Shown piece by piece: positions 5,381 to 8,341 of a stretch of 8,341 nucleotides of DNA. Each line of letters starts with the position of its first letter. Position 1 is the first letter of the stretch. The position numbers were made by a program, and so were the translations under genes. A model generated the notes under the pieces. That model made no database searches. It saw only the letters and a list, made by a program, of their open reading frames with translations, and had not been told where the DNA came from. The stretch lies in NCBI GenBank assembly GCA_038232215.1, contig JBBSIG010000107.1, positions 1 through 8,341 on the forward strand. The letters are read 5' to 3'. This DNA comes from JBBSIG01 sp038232215. GTDB taxonomy: Bacteria; Actinomycetota; Thermoleophilia; Gaiellales; Gaiellaceae.

Positions 5381-5413
5381 CCGTCACCGGATCGATACCG
5401 CACTCTCACCAGC
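5381..5413 (+). promoter_or_regulatory. Three-unit 11-bp Pho-box-like array upstream of phoU
   Basis: Three adjacent 11-nt units, CCGTCACCGGA, TCGATACCGCA and CTCTCACCAGC, keep a 7-bp core (CCGTCAC, TCGATAC, CTCTCAC) followed by a 4-bp linker. This is the architecture of a Pho box (CTGTCAT-N4 repeats). With the preceding base, ACCGTCACCGG is identical to the unit upstream of the PhoX-like gene (590 to 580, minus). It lies 112 nt before the phoU start and between divergent operons, so it could serve either. No clear sigma-70 -10 box follows. Confidence 0.45.
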
Positions 5414-5442
5414 AGAGCTGCGGTTCGGGGCGACACTGCCGC

Positions 5443-5511
5443 ATGGACCCGTGGGCAGCCGCCGGCCTCGTGCTCGGCTTCTTCTGGATCGCCTTCCGCC
5501 TCGCTCGCTGA
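5443..5511 (+). CDS. Possible 22-residue hydrophobic leader peptide before phoU
   Basis: ATG at 5443 opens a 22-codon frame, MDPWAAAGLVLGFFWIAFRLAR, ending TGA at 5511. The product would be a single hydrophobic helix flanked by Asp at the N-terminus and Arg at the C-terminus, as in small membrane peptides. Its stop overlaps the phoU ribosome binding site (GAGGGA, 5510-5515), and phoU starts 13 nt later, so translational coupling is possible. Against it, no good Shine-Dalgarno precedes the ATG, and short frames arise easily in GC-rich DNA. I do not recognise a family. Confidence 0.25.
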   Translation: MDPWAAAGLVLGFFWIAFRLAR

Positions 5512-5524
5512 GGGACGCGACGCC

Positions 5525-6268
5525 GTGGTGTGGAATCCGCTCGAGCACGGTCTGCCGGATCTCGAGCAAAGCGGTAGCGTCACGATTCCGGTGCGGACCT
5601 TTCACGCCGAGCTGACGCAGCTCGAGAGCCGTCTCCAGACCGAGGGCGACCTCGTGCTGCGCTCGCTGCGGGCCGCGATCACGGCGCTCGAGCGCCAGGA
5701 CGTCGAGCTCGCCGGCGAGGTGATCGTGTTCGACGACGACGTCGACCGCCTCCACGTCGAGATCGAGGAGGGCCTGCAGTCCCTGCTCGCGCGACAGACG
5801 CCGGTCGCGGTCGACCTCCGCCTCGTGCTCGCGATGCTGCACGTGAACCTCCACCTCGAGCGGATGGCGGACTACTGCGTCACGGTCGCGAAGCTGACGA
5901 AGCTCGCCGAGGGCCTGACGCCCGACCCGATGCTGGTCGACGGGTTCGCCGAGATGGGCATGCGGGCCGAGGAGATGACGCGGGTCGCGCTCGACTCGTT
6001 CGCGAGTCGCGATCTCAAGCGCGCAGAGTCGCTCGTCGACCTCGACGAGCTGATCGACCGCGCCAACAGGCGGGTCGTGCAGCACGTGCTCGCGCTCGCG
6101 AACGACCCCGGGCTGCTGGAGTGGGGCATCCGCATGATCACGGTGTCGCGCGCGATCGAGCGGATCGGCGACCACGCGGTCGACATCGGCGAGCGAACCG
6201 CCTTCCTCGTGACGGGCGAGTTTCGTGAGTTCACGGACGCGTCGCACGGCACGGAGAGGTCCCTGTAA
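5525..6268 (+). CDS. phoU: Phosphate transport regulator PhoU
   Basis: Cytoplasmic helical regulator that, in characterised bacteria, connects the Pst transporter with the PhoR-type sensor kinase and represses Pho genes when phosphate is ample. The 247-residue product has the two PhoU three-helix repeats, about residues 26-115 and 135-225. Acidic metal-binding-type motifs are FDDDVD (69-74) with ERMADY (112-117), and LVDLDELID (170-178) with ERIGDHAVDIGE (212-223). ARQTPVAVDLR (89-99) is also typical. The GTG at 5525 follows GAGGGA at 9-nt spacing. A later in-frame GTG at 5591 would remove 22 residues that are not part of the fold and fit the usual family length better. Here phoU is divergent from pstSCAB rather than at its end, and heads an operon-like run with the CYTH-CHAD gene 41 nt downstream. 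Confidence 0.95.
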   Translation: MVWNPLEHGLPDLEQSGSVTIPVRTFHAELTQLESRLQTEGDLVLRSLRAAITALERQDVELAGEVIVFDDDVDRLHVEIEEGLQSLLARQTPVAVDLRLVLAMLHVNLHLERMADYCVTVAKLTKLAEGLTPDPMLVDGFAEMGMRAEEMTRVALDSFASRDLKRAESLVDLDELIDRANRRVVQHVLALANDPGLLEWGIRMITVSRAIERIGDHAVDIGERTAFLVTGEFREFTDASHGTERSL

Positions 6269-6309
6269 CGAGCTCGAGTCGATCTGGTGAAGCCGACTAG
6301 GATCCAGCC

Positions 6310-7752
6310 GTGGGCACGGTCGCGGAAACGGTCGAGCGCGAGCTGAAGCTCGGCGCAGGAGACGAGGGCTTCGACCTGCCCGACCTGCCCGGAGCGTCGC
6401 CGCTCGAGGGACGCGTCTTCGTCTCGACGTACTACGACACCGAGGGGCTGAGCCTCGCCCGCGCGAGCATCACGTTCCGCCGGCAAGTCGAGGAGGGATC
6501 GTCCCTCTGGCAGCTCAAGCTTCCCCGCGGCGACGCGCGAGCCGAGCTCGAGGCGCAGGGTGGCGGCGCTTCGCCGCCACCCGAGCTGGAGCGGCTGCTC
6601 GTCGCGCACCTGAGAGACGGCGGGCTCGCCCCGGTCGCGGCGCTGCAGACGCGGCGGGAGGGCGTTCGCATCCTCCGCGACGGCAGCACGGTCGCCGAGG
6701 TCGTCGTCGACCACGTCGAGGTGCTCGAGGGCCGGCGCGTCGCGACGCGGTTCCAGGAGCTCGAGGTCGAGCTGCTCGAAGGCGATGCCCGCGATCTGAG
6801 GCGGCTCGGCAAGCTCCTCCGCCGCGCCGGCGCCGCGCGGAGCGACGGACGGCCGAAGCTCACCCGCGTGCTCGACGTGCCCGACGTGCGGCAGCCGAAG
6901 CGCTCGGCGGGCGCCGGCGCGCACCTGCGTTTCCTCCTCTCGCGCCAGGTCGACGAGCTGCTCGCGCGCGACCCCGGCGTCCGCCTGGGCACGGACGAGG
7001 AGGATCTGCACCGTTTCCGGGTCGCGACGAGACGGCTGCGGGCTCTCCTCCGCGCAGGCCGTCCGCTGCTCGGATCCGAGGCCGTCGATCCGCTCGTGGC
7101 GGAGCTTCGCTGGCTCGGCTCCGCGCTCGGCTCCGTCCGCGACCTCGACGTGCTGATCGAGCACCTGCGCGAGGAGATCACAAGGCTCGGCCGGCTCGAC
7201 GCGGGGCCGGCCGAGAGGCTCGTGGCGCGCCTCGAGGAGAGTCGGGCGGCCGAGCGCGAGGCGATGCTCACGGCGCTCGAGAGCGAGCGCTACCTCGTGC
7301 TGCTCACCCGGCTCGAGCAGCTCGCGGGCGTGGCGACGTCGGAGGACGCCTCCCGGACCACGAAAGCCCTCGCGGCCGCCGAGCTCAAGCGCCTGCGGCG
7401 CTCGATCAAGGCGCTCGTGGAGGAGCCGACGGCCGACGCGCTGCACCGGGTCCGGATCAAGGCGAAGCGGGCACGCTACGCGGCCGAGCTCGCCGAGCTG
7501 GCAGTGGGAAAGCCCGCTGCGAGGGTGGTCGCGAAGGCGAAGGTGGTGCAGGACGTGATCGGGTCGCACCAGGACGCGGTCGTCGCGGAGGAGCGGATTC
7601 GCAGCCTCCTGAGCGGATCCGAGGACCGGCCCGCCGCGCTCGCGGCAGGCCGGTTGATCGAGCGCGAGCATCGGCGGCGCGAGCGCTCGCGCGAGCTCCT
7701 TCCCGCCGCGCTCGACGATCTGCTCGCGGCGGGGCGTCGAGCCTGGAGCTGA
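6310..7752 (+). CDS. CYTH-CHAD domain protein, probable tri/polyphosphate-binding phosphatase
   Basis: A 480-residue two-domain protein. The N-terminal CYTH (triphosphate tunnel) domain, about residues 1-190, opens with the signature ExExK as E9-R-E11-L-K13. It keeps basic residues R57/R58 and K70 (LKLPRG), and acidic residues E130, D134 and the run FQELEVELLEG (148-158), consistent with metal-dependent handling of a triphosphate chain. The CHAD domain, about 200-475, has its conserved His/Arg helices at LHRFRVATRRLRALLR (233-248) and LHRVRIKAKRARYAAEL (378-394), plus SVRDLDVL (275-282) and GSHQDAVV (418-425). E. coli YgiF has the same order and hydrolyses inorganic triphosphate; CHAD proteins bind polyphosphate. 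The GTG start has AGGA (6299-6302) 7 nt upstream. Placed between phoU and Nudix/SixA genes, it probably acts in polyphosphate metabolism. Domains are certain; the exact substrate is not. Confidence 0.93.
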   Translation: MGTVAETVERELKLGAGDEGFDLPDLPGASPLEGRVFVSTYYDTEGLSLARASITFRRQVEEGSSLWQLKLPRGDARAELEAQGGGASPPPELERLLVAHLRDGGLAPVAALQTRREGVRILRDGSTVAEVVVDHVEVLEGRRVATRFQELEVELLEGDARDLRRLGKLLRRAGAARSDGRPKLTRVLDVPDVRQPKRSAGAGAHLRFLLSRQVDELLARDPGVRLGTDEEDLHRFRVATRRLRALLRAGRPLLGSEAVDPLVAELRWLGSALGSVRDLDVLIEHLREEITRLGRLDAGPAERLVARLEESRAAEREAMLTALESERYLVLLTRLEQLAGVATSEDASRTTKALAAAELKRLRRSIKALVEEPTADALHRVRIKAKRARYAAELAELAVGKPAARVVAKAKVVQDVIGSHQDAVVAEERIRSLLSGSEDRPAALAAGRLIEREHRRRERSRELLPAALDDLLAAGRRAWS

Positions 7753-7756
7753 AGGC

Positions 7757-8146
7757 GTGGTCCGCGCCGCGGGCGGCCTCGTCGTCCGTCGCGGCCCCGG
7801 TGGGCGACCCGAGGTCCTGCTCGTGCACCGTCCCCGCTACGACGACTGGAGCTTCCCGAAGGGGAAGGCCGAGCCGGGGGAGAGCGACGAGGACTGCGCG
7901 CTCCGCGAGGTGGAGGAGGAGACGGGTCTGCGTTGCGAGCTCGGCTCGGAGCTCGCGGTGACGCGCTATCGCGACGGCCGCGGGCGTCGCAAGCAGGTTC
8001 GCTACTTTCTCATGCGCGCGGCCGGTGAGCCGCGCGGCCGCAACGAGGTCGATCGTGTGCGCTGGGCTCCCCTGGCCGAGGCGGACGCCCTGCTGACCTG
8101 GCAGCGGGACCGGTCGGTGCTGGCTTCCCTTCCGGGCGACGGATGA
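7757..8146 (+). CDS. Nudix hydrolase (MutT1-like N-terminal half)
   Basis: A 129-residue single-domain Nudix hydrolase that would cleave a nucleoside or other diphosphate linked to a second group. The full Nudix box runs from G36 to L58: G36, E42, R50-E51, E54-E55 and G57, matching GX5EX7REUXEEXGU with all metal-binding acids. The segment DDWSFPKGKAEPGES just before and into the box is typical of actinobacterial MutT1 and diadenosine-polyphosphate/ppGpp-type Nudix enzymes. The GTG start lies 4 nt after the CYTH-CHAD stop, with GGAG (7745-7748) at 8-nt spacing. Its stop overlaps the following ATG in an ATGA. Mycobacterial MutT1 joins this domain to a histidine phosphatase; here the two are separate genes. 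Substrate (8-oxo-dGTP, ApnA or other) cannot be read from the sequence. Confidence 0.92.
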   Translation: MVRAAGGLVVRRGPGGRPEVLLVHRPRYDDWSFPKGKAEPGESDEDCALREVEEETGLRCELGSELAVTRYRDGRGRRKQVRYFLMRAAGEPRGRNEVDRVRWAPLAEADALLTWQRDRSVLASLPGDG

Positions 8147-8341
8147 TCCTTCTGCGCCATGCCTGGGCCGGCGAGCGCGAGCGGTGGCGGGGCGACGACC
8201 GTCTGCGCCCGCTCGACGAGCGCGGCTGTCGCCAGGCGCTCGGGCTCGTCGAGACCCTGCGGGGGCTCGGGATCGTCCGTCTTCTGTCGAGCCCGTACGT
8301 CCGCTGCGTGCAGACGGTCGAGCCGCTTGCCGCGGCGCTCG
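8143..8341 (+). CDS. SixA-like histidine phosphatase, N-terminal part (cut by window edge)
   Basis: ATG at 8143 overlaps the Nudix stop as ATGA, and 66 codons follow to the right edge without a stop. The product starts MILLRHAWAGERERW, with the catalytic RHA motif (R5-H6-A7) of the histidine phosphatase superfamily at the very N-terminus, as in SixA. It continues with GDDRLRPLDERG and LSSPYVRCVQTVEPLAAAL; the SSPYxRCxQT segment provides the second conserved Arg. GDDRLRPLD and RCxQTxEPLA closely resemble the C-terminal domain of mycobacterial MutT1 as I recall it. The distal catalytic His lies beyond the window. It is probably co-translated with the Nudix protein and may work on the product of that enzyme. 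Confidence 0.88.
   Translation, partial: MILLRHAWAGERERWRGDDRLRPLDERGCRQALGLVETLRGLGIVRLLSSPYVRCVQTVEPLAAAL

Noticed and set aside
5872..7671. 599-codon minus-strand frame opposite phoU and the CYTH-CHAD gene
   Set aside because: Composition is the usual antisense shadow of GC-rich coding DNA. The plus strand encodes unambiguous PhoU, CYTH and CHAD motifs, and no family is recognisable on the minus strand.

Overview
The window looks like chromosomal DNA of a high-GC actinobacterium. The evidence is uniformly GC-rich third codon positions, frequent GTG starts, tightly packed genes and a Nudix/histidine-phosphatase pair resembling actinobacterial MutT1. A deep lineage such as Thermoleophilia is possible, but that is a guess; the sequence does not fix the taxon. 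Nearly every gene concerns phosphate: uptake, signalling or polyphosphate/nucleotide polyphosphate handling. No tRNA, rRNA, CRISPR array or insertion sequence was seen.

Layout. Positions 1-509 (minus) hold the N-terminal part of an exported PhoX/DUF839-like protein that runs off the left edge. Diverging from it is a small three-helix DUF202 membrane protein (602-1015, plus), whose stop codon overlaps that of pstB. The phosphate ABC transporter pstS-pstC-pstA-pstB occupies 5137 down to 1012 on the minus strand. pstC/pstA are coupled by a GTGA overlap and pstA/pstB lie 13 nt apart. pstS and pstC are separated by 271 nt of unusually structured sequence. A 387-nt divergent region (5138-5524) separates pstS from a plus-strand run: phoU (5525-6268), a CYTH-CHAD protein (6310-7752), a Nudix hydrolase (7757-8146) and a SixA-like histidine phosphatase (8143 to the right edge, cut).

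How they work together (inference from known families). PstS binds phosphate outside the membrane, PstC/PstA form the channel and PstB powers it. PhoU normally links transporter state to Pho signalling. The CYTH-CHAD protein probably binds or hydrolyses tri/polyphosphate, and the Nudix and histidine-phosphatase proteins probably form a two-gene version of MutT1. The partial exported protein may release phosphate from organic esters. Phosphate scavenging and polyphosphate metabolism therefore appear to sit in one locus, with phoU moved out of the pst operon and into the polyphosphate-side operon.

The most notable non-coding signals are of two kinds. First, 11-bp-periodic Pho-box-like repeats occur upstream of both the PhoX-like gene and phoU, sharing an identical 11-mer. 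Second, a series of strong inverted repeats runs from the pstS stop codon into the pstC coding start. One arm of one repeat contains the pstC ribosome binding site, suggesting post-transcriptional control of PstS versus PstC output.
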